This document shows, piece by piece, positions 11,688 to 21,040 of a DNA stretch of 64,000 nucleotides. The notes under the pieces are model-generated. The model was not told the DNA's origin, did no database searches, and worked only from the letters and a program-made list of their open reading frames with translations. Made by a program: the position numbers and the translations under genes. The first letter of the stretch is position 1, and each line of letters starts with the position of its first letter. Location: the NCBI GenBank assembly GCA_009746045.1, contig RPFO01000702.1:872001-936000 (forward strand). Reading direction: 5' to 3'. The DNA comes from Mesostigma viride. Its lineage: Eukaryota; Streptophyta; Mesostigmatophyceae; Mesostigmatales; Mesostigmataceae.

Positions 11688-13964
11688 TTAATTTTTGTTA
11701 TTAATACAATCCATAATCGCAAAGGCGACTACTTCAAGTATATCAGTTGCAGAAGAACCCATAGGTATGATTTGCACAGGGTATTCAAAACCATTTAAAA
11801 TTGGGCCAATAAATACCTCGCCTGCTAGTTCTTCAAGTAAGTGAGTTGCAATAGCAGCCGAATGGAGACCAGGCATAATTAAAACGTTTGCAGGACCTGT
11901 TAACCTACAGAAAGGGTACAATTTCTGCAAATTAGTATTCAATGCTACTTCTGCCGACATTTCCCCATCATACTCAAAATCTAAATCCATTTTATCAAGT
12001 ATGGTGATTGCCTCGCGAACTCTCGATGATTTTTCTCGAAGTGGATTACCAAAATTGGAAAAAGACACTATAGCAATTCTTGGAGTATATCCCATAGATT
12101 TAGCTACTTCTGCTGTCTGCAGAGTAATTTCTACTAAATCTTCTGCTTGAGGTAATTCACAAACCGTATTATCAGCAAAGATTATATTATGTTCCCGAGA
12201 TAGCATTATAGAATATCCAATAATTCTTTTGCTTTTTTTAGGCATGATTACTTTCGATATATCATCTATACTGTCGTAATAACTTTTTGTAAGGCCTGTC
12301 ACCATAGCGTCAGCATCTCCGCAAGCCATCATACAAGCAGCAAAAATGTTTCTATCAGATTTAACAAGCCTTGCACAATCTCTATATAAATATCCTTTGC
12401 GCTGTAACTTTTTGTAAAGATAATCTATGTATTTGTTCAAATTATTATTGATTGCAGCATTCATAACTGTAATATTTTCAAGGGAATATCCTTCCCCTAA
12501 GGCTTGGACAATGGGATCAATTTTACTGTGTCTTCCTACGAGAATTGGGCTTCCGTAATGCTCATCACGTAACATCATTGCTGCTTTTATTACTTCTTCC
12601 TCTTCACCTTCTGCAAAAATCACCCTTTTAGGTTTATCATGGGTGATTTTATCAAATACAAAATGCATATAATTCGAGGTAGGATTTAATCTGTTTGCAA
12701 GTTCTGACCTATATTTTTTGATATTAAGTTCCTTAATTTTTGCTACACCACTTTTAAGTGCAGCTTGTGCTACAGCTACTGGAACAGTAGTAATTAACCT
12801 TGGATCAAAAGGGACAGGAATAATGTAATCAGGACCAAATGTTTTCCTACTGCTATTATAAGCACGATAAACCTCTCCTGGCACGGGTTTTCTAGCTAAT
12901 TCTGCTAAGGCGTAAGCGGCTGCTATTTTCATTTCTTCGTTAATGCAAGTAGCTCTAACATCGAGAGCTCCTCTAAAAATATAAGGAAAACCCATTACAT
13001 TATTTACTTGATTATCGTAATCTGATCTGCCAGTAGCAATTATTGCATCATTCCTGACCGATTTTATATCTTCAGGTGTAATTTCTGGATCAGGATTGGC
13101 CATAGCAAAAATTATCGGGTTTTTAGTCATTGAAGCTACCATTTCCTTTGTCATAGCTCCTTTGACTGAAAGTCCCAAAAATACATCTGCACCTTTGATT
13201 GCTTCGCTTAATGTACGATGAGGAGTATCAATGGCCTTTTCCTCTTTCCACTTATTCATTCCTTCTGCACGTCCTTTATATATAACGCCTTGAGTATCAC
13301 AAAGAATAATATTATCTTTATTGACTCCCAGAGATATGGCAAGGTTGATACAAGACATAGCTGCTGCTCCTGCTCCATTTACTACCATCTTAATTTCTGA
13401 CATTTTTCTTTTTGTCAGAAGAACTGCATTAATTAGAGCAGCTCCAGTAATTATAGCAGTTCCATGTTGGTCATCATGAAAGACCGGGATATCCATTAAT
13501 TCTTTAAGCCTTTCTTCGATGATAAAACACTCAGGAGCTTTTATATCCTCTAAATTAATTCCACCCCAGCTATATCCTAGATGCTTTACTGTGTTAATGA
13601 ATTCTTCAGGATCAGCTGTATCTACTTCTATATCAAAACAATCAATATCGGCAAATTTCTTAAATAATACCGCTTTTCCTTCCATGACGGGTTTGGAAGC
13701 TGCTGCTCCTAAATTGCCAAGACCTAAAACAGCTGTACCATTGGATATTACTGCTACCGTATTACCACGTGCAGTATATTTATATATATCATCTGGATTA
13801 TTCTTAATTTCAAGACAAGGTGCTGCCACTCCCGGAGAATAGGCCAAAGACAGATCATGTTGAGTTAAAAGATGTTTTGTAGGTTTTAAAGCAATTTTCC
13901 CAGGCTGACCTTTTTCATGATATTCTAAAGCTTTTATATAATCGGGTGAATGTTTTTTATCCAT
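11688..13964 (-). CDS. maeB: NADP-dependent malic enzyme with phosphotransacetylase-like domain
   Basis: This enzyme decarboxylates malate to pyruvate, linking the TCA cycle to pyruvate supply; that suits an organism that imports dicarboxylates. The 758-residue protein has the MaeB layout: a malic enzyme domain (about 1-420) with YSPGVAAPC, GTAVLGLGNLGA, the metal-binding FDIEVD...PECFIIEERL region, FHDDQHGTA and the nucleotide fold GAGAAAMSCI, then a phosphotransacetylase-like domain (about 430-758) with PKRVIFAEGEE. In the family the C-terminal domain is regulatory rather than catalytic. It is followed 35 bases downstream by an AEC permease gene on the same strand. Confidence 0.95.
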   Translation of the reverse strand: MDKKHSPDYIKALEYHEKGQPGKIALKPTKHLLTQHDLSLAYSPGVAAPCLEIKNNPDDIYKYTARGNTVAVISNGTAVLGLGNLGAAASKPVMEGKAVLFKKFADIDCFDIEVDTADPEEFINTVKHLGYSWGGINLEDIKAPECFIIEERLKELMDIPVFHDDQHGTAIITGAALINAVLLTKRKMSEIKMVVNGAGAAAMSCINLAISLGVNKDNIILCDTQGVIYKGRAEGMNKWKEEKAIDTPHRTLSEAIKGADVFLGLSVKGAMTKEMVASMTKNPIIFAMANPDPEITPEDIKSVRNDAIIATGRSDYDNQVNNVMGFPYIFRGALDVRATCINEEMKIAAAYALAELARKPVPGEVYRAYNSSRKTFGPDYIIPVPFDPRLITTVPVAVAQAALKSGVAKIKELNIKKYRSELANRLNPTSNYMHFVFDKITHDKPKRVIFAEGEEEEVIKAAMMLRDEHYGSPILVGRHSKIDPIVQALGEGYSLENITVMNAAINNNLNKYIDYLYKKLQRKGYLYRDCARLVKSDRNIFAACMMACGDADAMVTGLTKSYYDSIDDISKVIMPKKSKRIIGYSIMLSREHNIIFADNTVCELPQAEDLVEITLQTAEVAKSMGYTPRIAIVSFSNFGNPLREKSSRVREAITILDKMDLDFEYDGEMSAEVALNTNLQKLYPFCRLTGPANVLIMPGLHSAAIATHLLEELAGEVFIGPILNGFEYPVQIIPMGSSATDILEVVAFAIMDCINNKN

Positions 13965-13999
13965 TTTAATATATACAAATTAATTTAACTACATCATCG

Positions 14000-14932
14000 C
14001 TACGCGAGGATATACACAAGTATAGATAATGACAAGATAGAAAATACAGTAGTAGAAGTAATTATCGATGACATTGTCTCCGGATCACCACCAAGTTGTC
14101 TCGATAATATATAGGCAGAGCTTGCGCATGGCAGACAGCTAAATAAAATTCCTACAGATTTTGCTATACCGCTAATTGACATAATCCATAAAATTATAAA
14201 AGTTATTACTGGGGTAATAATAAGTTTAATAAAGCTTGCAGAAATAATTATTTTCATATGATCAGGATTAATTTTAAACTTTAGGCTAGCACCAACTATT
14301 AATATGCCAATTGTTAAAGCCGAATTAGCTATACTGTCAATTGTTTTTTCAATTCCCATATTTAAATCAATTTTGAAATAGTTAAACGCAAAACCGACTA
14401 AGCTAGCAATAACAAAAGGATTAGTTATAATAGATTTCATCATTAGGACCATACTTTGCCTTTTAGAAGCACCTCCGTTTTCTAGAGGTAGATAATAAAC
14501 AAAGCACATGATTGCTGTAACATTAGTGAGCACTATCATATAGGGCGAGATACTCGCTACTACTGACAACCCGTTTTCTCCAAATAAAGCAGAACTCAGA
14601 GCAAAGAAAATATAATTGTTATATCTGGTAGCACCCTGAAATAATGAAGTAAATTGAGCTTTATCGTAATTTTGTTTCGTTTGATGATAGACTACAAGGC
14701 CAGAAATTATTAAATTTGAGATTACCAGAGCAATAACTAATCGAAAAAATTGGGTAGCTGCTAATTCAAGCCTATAAGTACTACCAAACAAGACAGCCGG
14801 GAATAAAATATAAAAAGATAATTTCTCTAGTCCACGCCAAAATTCATCAGAAATAAGCCACTTCTTTCTTATAAAACTTCCAATAAGAGCAATCAAAACA
14901 ATAGGCAAAACATTACAAAAAACACTGTACAT
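14000..14932 (-). CDS. AEC-family (auxin efflux carrier-like) permease
   Basis: A 310-residue integral membrane protein with about ten hydrophobic segments. The N-terminus (VLPIVLIALIGSFIRKK), the central conserved Asn/Gly stretch (IITNPFVIASLVGFAFNYF), GILIVGASLKF and the C-terminal PCASSAYILSRQLGGDPE motif are typical of AEC/MdcF-type carriers. Bacterial members move dicarboxylates such as malate or malonate. It lies directly downstream of malic enzyme on the same strand, so malate or another organic acid is a reasonable substrate guess, but this rests on context. Confidence 0.85.
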   Translation of the reverse strand: MYSVFCNVLPIVLIALIGSFIRKKWLISDEFWRGLEKLSFYILFPAVLFGSTYRLELAATQFFRLVIALVISNLIISGLVVYHQTKQNYDKAQFTSLFQGATRYNNYIFFALSSALFGENGLSVVASISPYMIVLTNVTAIMCFVYYLPLENGGASKRQSMVLMMKSIITNPFVIASLVGFAFNYFKIDLNMGIEKTIDSIANSALTIGILIVGASLKFKINPDHMKIIISASFIKLIITPVITFIILWIMSISGIAKSVGILFSCLPCASSAYILSRQLGGDPETMSSIITSTTVFSILSLSILVYILA

Positions 14933-15033
14933 GGTTATTTTGATAATACATAATATTTAAAAAGTCTGGCCATGATAGCAATTACGCTGCAGCAAATCAA
15001 GTAAGGTCTTAATATTATTCCACCGGTTCTAAA

Positions 15034-15150
15034 CTAAGCCGAAAGCTTTACTATAGTAACTGCGTATATCAAGAAAATAATAAAAAAAATTATCGCCATT
15101 AATACGTAATTTTTCTGCCTTATCTTTTTGGGCAAATAATTTTTTTTCAT
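15034..15150 (-). CDS. Small CoxF-like cytochrome oxidase-associated membrane protein
   Basis: This 38-residue ORF starts at the ATG at 15150 and ends with TAG at 15034-15036. It has a basic N-terminus (MKKNYLPKKIRQKN), one transmembrane helix (about residues 15-33) and the ending YAVTIVKLSA. The pattern of a charged RxKN head, one helix and a terminal 'Y-x-VTIVKL' resembles the small CoxF-like proteins encoded beside ctaB and ctaG in many Alphaproteobacteria. Here it is far from the cox operon and stands alone, 101 bases upstream of the AEC permease. No clear Shine-Dalgarno is visible. The match is from memory of the family and the ORF is short, so the call is moderate. Confidence 0.5.
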   Translation of the reverse strand: MKKNYLPKKIRQKNYVLMAIIFFIIFLIYAVTIVKLSA

Positions 15151-15406
15151 ATAATAAATAGATATTTCTTAATTACAATATACATTATTTTTCCCTAAAA
15201 ATATATATTTTTAATTCCCTATATCCTGAGGTTTTTCCAAATTTTGATAGACATTTATTGCAAAAACAAAGATTCCTAAGGGTTTAAGTTACGACAATAT
15301 ACAAAATTCTAAAAACTGAATAATAATATTTTATCAAGACTTAGCGTGCCTGCTATGCAAATTACAAAATATCGTAATTGTAAATAACAGTATTTATCGA
15401 TAGTTT

Positions 15407-18013
15407 CTAGTTCTTTTTTGCTGCAACAATAGCACTCAACAGATCTTCTAATTCTTTAGTATCTGCTTCTTTTTTTGGAGCAAATAAATTACCTGTAGCT
15501 TTAAGAGCAATTTTAGCGGGGGTAGAATCGGTATAACTTCTTCCAGGAGCAGGCTTAGATAAATAAAACGAAAACACTGAAATAAGGTCAATATCTAAAT
15601 TATATAAATTAAAACTAGCAGAAGCAGCTGCGGCCGTATACTTGGTTTTAAATCCTATATCCTTGAAAGTAAAGAGGCCTTTTACAAGTTCTACACCGGC
15701 TTTTAATTCACTAATTTCAGTTTTTTCTGTTAATATCGCCTCTTTTAAGTCATCTTTAAAAGATTTAAGGTTATAGTTTGGACTACTGATAGCCTGTATT
15801 AGATTATCAATGGAAAAATTGTTTATAGTTATATTCTTAGCAAGAATGTCTGACTTTGTATATAAATTATATAGCTGCTCTTCAAGTGAATTACCATTTG
15901 TAGACCACATACCATTAGCACTGATTACACCACCGCTGTCAAGAACTCCTGCTGGCATGAATTTGCTAATTTCCGGAATAATTGCTGAGTTCAAGGCATA
16001 TACAAAATTTATTGTATAGGGATCAAGTAATATACTGCCAGAAGAAGACATGCGGCCGCCGAATATGTCCGCATCAAACTTATTAATCTCAAATAAAGCT
16101 TTGTTATTCTTAGCTTTAAAAATAACCCTACCAAGAGAAAAATCTCCTTGATAAAGTTTATCGAGCATAAAGTTCATATTAAGATCAACCTTGTCCAAAG
16201 CATAATTTGCTAAAATGTATTGCCTTAATTCAGAAATAGCACGAGGCGACAAGAAATCAACCTCGATAGTTCCCCCATGAATTGTCATTTCAAAGGATGG
16301 TTTTAGCGCAGATGTAACAAGTTCAATGGTTGCGTCAATATGGTTCTTACCGTCATTTAATGATAAATTCTCTAGTTTAATTTTCCCCGGTAATAAATTA
16401 AGATTAAAGTTGACATTTTTATATAATGAACCCTTAGCAACAAGTTGATCCACGCTTATATTGTAATTACTTATAGAGTTTATTGTTCGTAGCGGAATGA
16501 ATTTACTTAAATACTCTTCTTTTTTGGAATCTTGGGTCAGCTCTATAGCGTAATTATACAAATGATTAAAAGCTGGAAAATTTTTCTCGTCTAAATTAAC
16601 TTTGGCAATTTTTAAATCAGCATTAATTCTTGGCGAGTCACCTATAAATTTAGTTGAAAAGAAACCAGAAATTTCAGTATCGTTAGTTTTTAGTAACAAA
16701 TCCTGCATTGAGATTTCTACCGAGCTCAACTGAACATTCGATACAAGGCTATATGGAATATAACTTTCAGATCTCAATTCCGCTCCACCTAAGATTTCAA
16801 TTAGATCGTTAAGGTCTTTATGCGTCAAGGCAATTACGCCATTAAAAAGACTCCGGAAAGAATTTTCAGAAATGACCCCTTTAATCTTGAAACCACCTCC
16901 TTGATCAAAAGTACCGGAAAAATCTTCAACTTTACCTTCTCCATTCTGAATGAAGAAATTCAAATTAACATCCGTTACAAGATTCTTAGGGCTAAATATT
17001 ATCTGTTTTGCAGAAATATTTGCTCTTAATTGGTTTTTATTCAGACTGAATTTGTTCTTATTGCTCGAAGAGTATAAATTAACGCTTGGTTTATCAGGAT
17101 CGTTGTTTTTACTCAAGTTTCCTAAGTCTAGTTTACTGAAATTGATTTGGACATTATTAATATCCTGGTTATTTTTACTAAATGCTATCTCGCCAGTACC
17201 AGCAATAGAATCAGACTGAATTATAATATTTTTAAGATTAAGCCAATTATTTACAGGCAAAATATCTAAAGTGATTTTTATTTTTTGATTAAAAGACAAT
17301 TTATCAGACAAATTGGCAAAATCCGGTAACAATGCTAAAAATTTGGTAACCAAAGATCCAGTTACCAATTCCATTTTTCCGCTCTTTAAAACAGAATTTT
17401 CGTATATTTCCTGAAGCTTTAGGCTGTGTTCTGGATTAGTAACGTCAAGGTTAAAGTTAATTTGGCTAGCATTGTTAATGAAATTACCTTTTACACTACC
17501 GATAGAGGCTATTTCACCGGTAAATTCTGCTCCTTTTTTATTGCCTGAAAAAACAAAATTTTCTATAGTAAATGGGATATCCTTATCTGATTCAACAAAA
17601 ATCAATTTATCAATCCTAGCTGACATAGTAAGGGCTTCTTTTTTTATTAGCTCACCAATAAATTCATCGTGATCTATATAATTTACATCATCATTAGATA
17701 GGTGGATTATTGCTTGGCCAATTTCTATATCAGAAACCTTATGGCTGAAACTTAAAACTGATAATAAAGAGAATCTAATGTTGATATTTTTAAGTTCAAT
17801 TTTCCCTTCTTGTTTGACTTCATCTATTATTAATGAAGGGGAAGGAAATTGCTTGATCCTATAATTAACCTGATTAATATCCTTAACGTCAATTTTAGCA
17901 CTGCTAACAAAATCTTTGTAGATCTTATTATAATCTGTTAGATATATAGAACTCCCCACTACGGCTAAAAAAATAGCAATTACACCAATTAACGACAGAA
18001 TAAACTTTTTCAT
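15407..18013 (-). CDS. AsmA-family protein
   Basis: An 868-residue protein with one N-terminal membrane anchor (FILSLIGVIAIFLAVVGSSI) and a long beta-rich periplasmic part. AsmA relatives form elongated bridge-like proteins linked to outer-membrane lipid homeostasis. Repeated short beta motifs (for example NINIRFSLLSVLSF, LENLSLNDGKNHIDATIEL) and the C-terminal region KGLFTFKDIGFKTKYTAAAASASFNLYNLDIDL ending in KPAPGRSYTDSTPAKIALKATGNL fit the AsmA C-terminal domain. It is divergent from rimM with 94 bases between them. A transport role in lipid trafficking is an inference from the family. Confidence 0.85.
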   Translation of the reverse strand: MKKFILSLIGVIAIFLAVVGSSIYLTDYNKIYKDFVSSAKIDVKDINQVNYRIKQFPSPSLIIDEVKQEGKIELKNINIRFSLLSVLSFSHKVSDIEIGQAIIHLSNDDVNYIDHDEFIGELIKKEALTMSARIDKLIFVESDKDIPFTIENFVFSGNKKGAEFTGEIASIGSVKGNFINNASQINFNLDVTNPEHSLKLQEIYENSVLKSGKMELVTGSLVTKFLALLPDFANLSDKLSFNQKIKITLDILPVNNWLNLKNIIIQSDSIAGTGEIAFSKNNQDINNVQINFSKLDLGNLSKNNDPDKPSVNLYSSSNKNKFSLNKNQLRANISAKQIIFSPKNLVTDVNLNFFIQNGEGKVEDFSGTFDQGGGFKIKGVISENSFRSLFNGVIALTHKDLNDLIEILGGAELRSESYIPYSLVSNVQLSSVEISMQDLLLKTNDTEISGFFSTKFIGDSPRINADLKIAKVNLDEKNFPAFNHLYNYAIELTQDSKKEEYLSKFIPLRTINSISNYNISVDQLVAKGSLYKNVNFNLNLLPGKIKLENLSLNDGKNHIDATIELVTSALKPSFEMTIHGGTIEVDFLSPRAISELRQYILANYALDKVDLNMNFMLDKLYQGDFSLGRVIFKAKNNKALFEINKFDADIFGGRMSSSGSILLDPYTINFVYALNSAIIPEISKFMPAGVLDSGGVISANGMWSTNGNSLEEQLYNLYTKSDILAKNITINNFSIDNLIQAISSPNYNLKSFKDDLKEAILTEKTEISELKAGVELVKGLFTFKDIGFKTKYTAAAASASFNLYNLDIDLISVFSFYLSKPAPGRSYTDSTPAKIALKATGNLFAPKKEADTKELEDLLSAIVAAKKN

Positions 18014-18107
18014 GATATCTCTTTAATTTTTAGCTATAGTAAGTTATACAATCTTTGTGGCCTTATAAAGGCCGGATTGGCAATAAGTTCATAATAGTAG
18101 TTTTTAA

Positions 18108-18653
18108 ATGTCCGATCAATTAGTTGCTGATAAAAATATACTAGATGACAAATTAATTATAGTAGGAGTTATCTCCTCAGCACACGGTATAAAGGGCCAT
18201 GTGATAGTTAAATCCTTTACCGATCCCGCTGGGAATATTGTAAATTTACCAGTATTTGACCAAGATAATACCACGGTTGAGCTAAAAATTATCAGAGCTA
18301 AACCAGACGGAACTCTCATTTGTAGTTTGAATAATTGCCATAGTAGAACGGAAGCAGAGAGGTTTATTAAAAAATCCCTTTACTGCCTAAGAAGTAATTT
18401 ACCGCCAATCTTAACCGAAGATGAGTTTTATATCGAAGATTTAAAAGGCTTAAAGGTGGTTGACTTTAATGGAAATCATATAGCTAATATTACCAATATT
18501 GCTAATTATGGGGGCGGAGATATTGTGGAAGTACAGTTTCTTCTCAATGGGAAGCTCGAGATGCTACCCTTTACGAAGGAACTATTTCCTGAAATAACCA
18601 AAAACCATGCTGTGATGACTTTAAAAACAAAAATAACTAAAAGTTTATGCTAA
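18108..18653 (+). CDS. rimM: Ribosome maturation factor RimM
   Basis: This 30S assembly factor binds ribosomal protein S19 and helps mature the head of the small subunit. The 181-residue length is normal. The N-terminal domain has VGVISSAHGIKGHVIVKSFTD and the C-terminal PRC-barrel has EFYIEDLKGLKVVD, NYGGGDIVEVQ and LPFTKELFPEI. In most bacteria it sits in rpsP-rimM-trmD-rplS; here trmD-rplS lies about 24 kb away (42737-43898), so the operon is split. The ATG at 18108 gives the full domain. Confidence 0.95.
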   Translation: MSDQLVADKNILDDKLIIVGVISSAHGIKGHVIVKSFTDPAGNIVNLPVFDQDNTTVELKIIRAKPDGTLICSLNNCHSRTEAERFIKKSLYCLRSNLPPILTEDEFYIEDLKGLKVVDFNGNHIANITNIANYGGGDIVEVQFLLNGKLEMLPFTKELFPEITKNHAVMTLKTKITKSLC

Positions 18654-18881
18654 GATCATGTGTTTTTCTTTTTTATTTCTTGAGTTATAAAATACTTTAA
18701 GTAAAATATTTATTTAAATCCTAAATGACTAACTTTTTAATCTTTATAATATTTTAACTCTAGGTTGGTAATTTACGGTTTGTTAATGGGCTATACTAAT
18801 TAATCTAAAGTTAATAAACTAAAGATGAAACCTTGTTTTGTAAATTAAAATAAATTATTAGGGCTTTTAAAGAAGTTTATA

Positions 18882-19232
18882 ATGGCAAAGAAAAAAGAAG
18901 AAGCAAATCTGGATCATATGTGGGAGCTCTATTACTTAATGGTAGGTGGTAAAGCAACTGAAGAACAAAGTAAAAAATTATACAACTGGGCAGAAAAAGT
19001 TATATCAGAATTAAGAAGTGTTTCTGATCAGGGTATAGGTACGGACTGCAATACTTCGGATGATGATTTATTAGGCAAGGGAGGAAAAACGTTGGAATCT
19101 CAATCCTTTATTACATTTCGTTTCCGCAGTACCTGGTTTGAGGTAATAACGGTTTCTGACTTAAATGCCCCCTTAAAGCCATTAGGTGAAAATTTACCTG
19201 ATGGTGAAACGGAACCTTCTTCAGAGAGTTAA
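18882..19232 (+). CDS. Hypothetical protein, 116 residues
   Basis: I do not recognise this protein. It has a basic start (MAKKKEEANL), a helical first half (about residues 10-48: DHMWELYYLMVGGKATEEQSKKLYNWAEKV), an acidic and glycine-rich middle, a likely beta strand pair (SFITFRFRSTWFEVITV) and an acidic low-complexity tail. No signal peptide or membrane segment is seen, so it is probably cytoplasmic. It is separated by long spacers on both sides and appears to be a single-gene unit. A lineage-restricted protein is likely. Confidence 0.6.
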   Translation: MAKKKEEANLDHMWELYYLMVGGKATEEQSKKLYNWAEKVISELRSVSDQGIGTDCNTSDDDLLGKGGKTLESQSFITFRFRSTWFEVITVSDLNAPLKPLGENLPDGETEPSSES

Positions 19233-19474
19233 TAGCCCAAGAACCAGTGACAAGCTATTTTCTTTTAGTTTATTCTTAACCTTTTACGCTGCTATAAAAA
19301 CACTGTACCGTCAAATCTTGGTTCATATTTTAATAGTTTTAGTTAACGATGTTAAAAAAAACTATAGCGAAAATTTATAATCCTAAAAAGGAAGAGAAGA
19401 GTTTAGATACTATCTAATTTTAAATAAAACCCTTTGAAACCTATTAAAGTGATGTATTAAAATAGTAGAAGAAG
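19233..19474. other. Spacer without a recognisable gene
   Basis: AT-rich spacer between the 116-residue hypothetical gene and the tryptophanase relic. A short frame at 19186-19380 overlaps the preceding gene in another frame and has no family features. I see no RNA gene or strong hairpin. Confidence 0.4.
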
Positions 19475-19662
19475 TAATTATGTTTCTACCATTTAGAATA
19501 AAACTATTGAACCAATTAGGATTTCATCAATAAATGATAGGCAAAATTGGATCAAGGCAGATAATTATAATTTGTTTAACCTTAAATCTGATCACGTAAT
19601 GGTTGATTTTTTGACTGATTCTGGAACAGGTGCAATGAGTACTAAACAAACAGCAAGTTTAA
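19475..19662 (+). pseudogene. N-terminal relic of a tryptophanase / tyrosine phenol-lyase gene
   Basis: Read on the plus strand, 19483-19500 encodes PFRIK and, after a one-base frame change, 19503 onward encodes IEPIRISSINDRQNW, then NLFNLKSDHVMVDF and [18 protein letters not shown]. This matches the N-terminus of PLP-dependent beta-eliminating lyases (in E. coli TnaA: [29 protein letters not shown]). Only about 60 of roughly 470 residues remain; the frame then runs into the 3' end of rmuC, and the catalytic lysine region is absent. This shows that an ancestor or donor had an aromatic amino-acid lyase, now lost. It is a plain decayed metabolic gene. Confidence 0.75.
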
Positions 19663-20979
19663 TTAATTCTCAAAGGTTGTTGAATTATTAGATCCTATTT
19701 TCTTTAATTCTTCTTCTTTAAGTTCTAGTACTTCAGATTTCCCGGTAATTAATTGATATCTTTGCAAGTGGATTTGCTTTTTATTGAAATCAGATTCTAC
19801 CCCTAAATTAGATATATTTTTTGCTTTTGATAAAAAATTTCTATTGAATGAAGCAGCGAATTTATCATAATTTCCGACTAAGCTCGATATATTAGACCCC
19901 AGTTTTGCTGAATATTCAGCCAGAGAAGAAATGGAATTAATAAGTTTTTTTACTTCTTCAATAATTTCTAAGTTGTTATGGAGCATTAAATTTTCAGCAA
20001 TTTGGAATTTAGCAAATGATAACATATTCATAAGACCGGCAGGACCTACGGGAAAAATATTTAAATTCCAAGCTTTACTTAAAAATTCACTATCTGCTTC
20101 GACTATTTTTTCGATTGCATGTTCACTAGGCAAAAACATAAGTGTTATAACATTTGCATATTTTCTTCTGCTAGCTAAATTGGTATCTAACTTTATACCT
20201 TTAGTATAATCTTTTCCAGCAAGGGATTTTAAGTGAAAATTCATAGTTTTTACTAATCGGTTGGTATCTTCCGATTCATCTATTAAAAACTTCGAAGCCT
20301 TGGCATCGATAATCATAATATTATCCGAAGGTAGGAAAATTACAGCATCTGGCCTTAGTGTGTTGTTATTTTCCATATTTAGATTATATTGCATAGAAAA
20401 ATCTAAACCGTTCTTTAAACCAGAAGCTTTCAGTATATTTTCTAAGGTAATTTCTGCTAATTTGCCAGCACCAGACGGTGAAAGTAGAGAATTCTTAATC
20501 AGATCAACAGTATCTTGGGATTTTTCAATATCACGCTTAAGAGAACCAACCATATTAACTATTCTTTCAAATTCGCTGTTAAACTTTTCAGCGGTAATTT
20601 TGATAGTTTCCTCTGATAGTTTGCGATTGCCTTCAGTTTCTGTTTTGTGGAGGTTTATAAGCTGTTTTGATAAATCATTTCCTAGCTCAAACAATGCAGC
20701 TTTTGTTAGTTCCTGAGATTTTTTAGTAATGTTTTCAAAATCGCTTATTAATTTTTCCTGCTGTTGAACTTTAGCTGATATTTGCTCAATATATTTGATG
20801 TTTTCGATCTTTTCATTAATAGCATCTTCGTACTTAATGGTTAAATCTTGTAATGTTTTATTTTTCTCATCTAATAAAATTTCTAGCAAGTTTATTTTTG
20901 ATTTATTAGCTACGTATTTATAAAGGAGAAAAGTGGTTATTAAAGCGGATATCGCTAAGATGAAAGGAATGATGGTCAT
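19663..20979 (-). CDS. rmuC: DNA recombination protein RmuC
   Basis: A 438-residue RmuC-family protein. It has an N-terminal membrane segment (IIPFILAISALITTFLLYKYV), a long coiled coil (about residues 30-165) and the nuclease-like domain with LRPDAVIFLPSDNIMIIDAKASKFLI, which fits the PD-(D/E)xK fold, and VITLMFLPSEHAIEKIVEAD. E. coli RmuC limits inversions at short inverted repeats; the exact activity is not established. It is divergent from the DUF2608 gene by 61 bases. The relic at 19475-19662 ends against its stop. Confidence 0.93.
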   Translation of the reverse strand: MTIIPFILAISALITTFLLYKYVANKSKINLLEILLDEKNKTLQDLTIKYEDAINEKIENIKYIEQISAKVQQQEKLISDFENITKKSQELTKAALFELGNDLSKQLINLHKTETEGNRKLSEETIKITAEKFNSEFERIVNMVGSLKRDIEKSQDTVDLIKNSLLSPSGAGKLAEITLENILKASGLKNGLDFSMQYNLNMENNNTLRPDAVIFLPSDNIMIIDAKASKFLIDESEDTNRLVKTMNFHLKSLAGKDYTKGIKLDTNLASRRKYANVITLMFLPSEHAIEKIVEADSEFLSKAWNLNIFPVGPAGLMNMLSFAKFQIAENLMLHNNLEIIEEVKKLINSISSLAEYSAKLGSNISSLVGNYDKFAASFNRNFLSKAKNISNLGVESDFNKKQIHLQRYQLITGKSEVLELKEEELKKIGSNNSTTFEN

Positions 20980-21040
20980 AGTCTATTGCAAAAATAACAA
21001 TTTCAAATATTTTAAACAAGAATAAAAAAGGTATCTAAAA

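Noticed and set aside
19186-19380. 64-residue frame overlapping the 116-residue gene
   Set aside because: It overlaps in another frame, lacks a ribosome-binding site and has no recognisable features.
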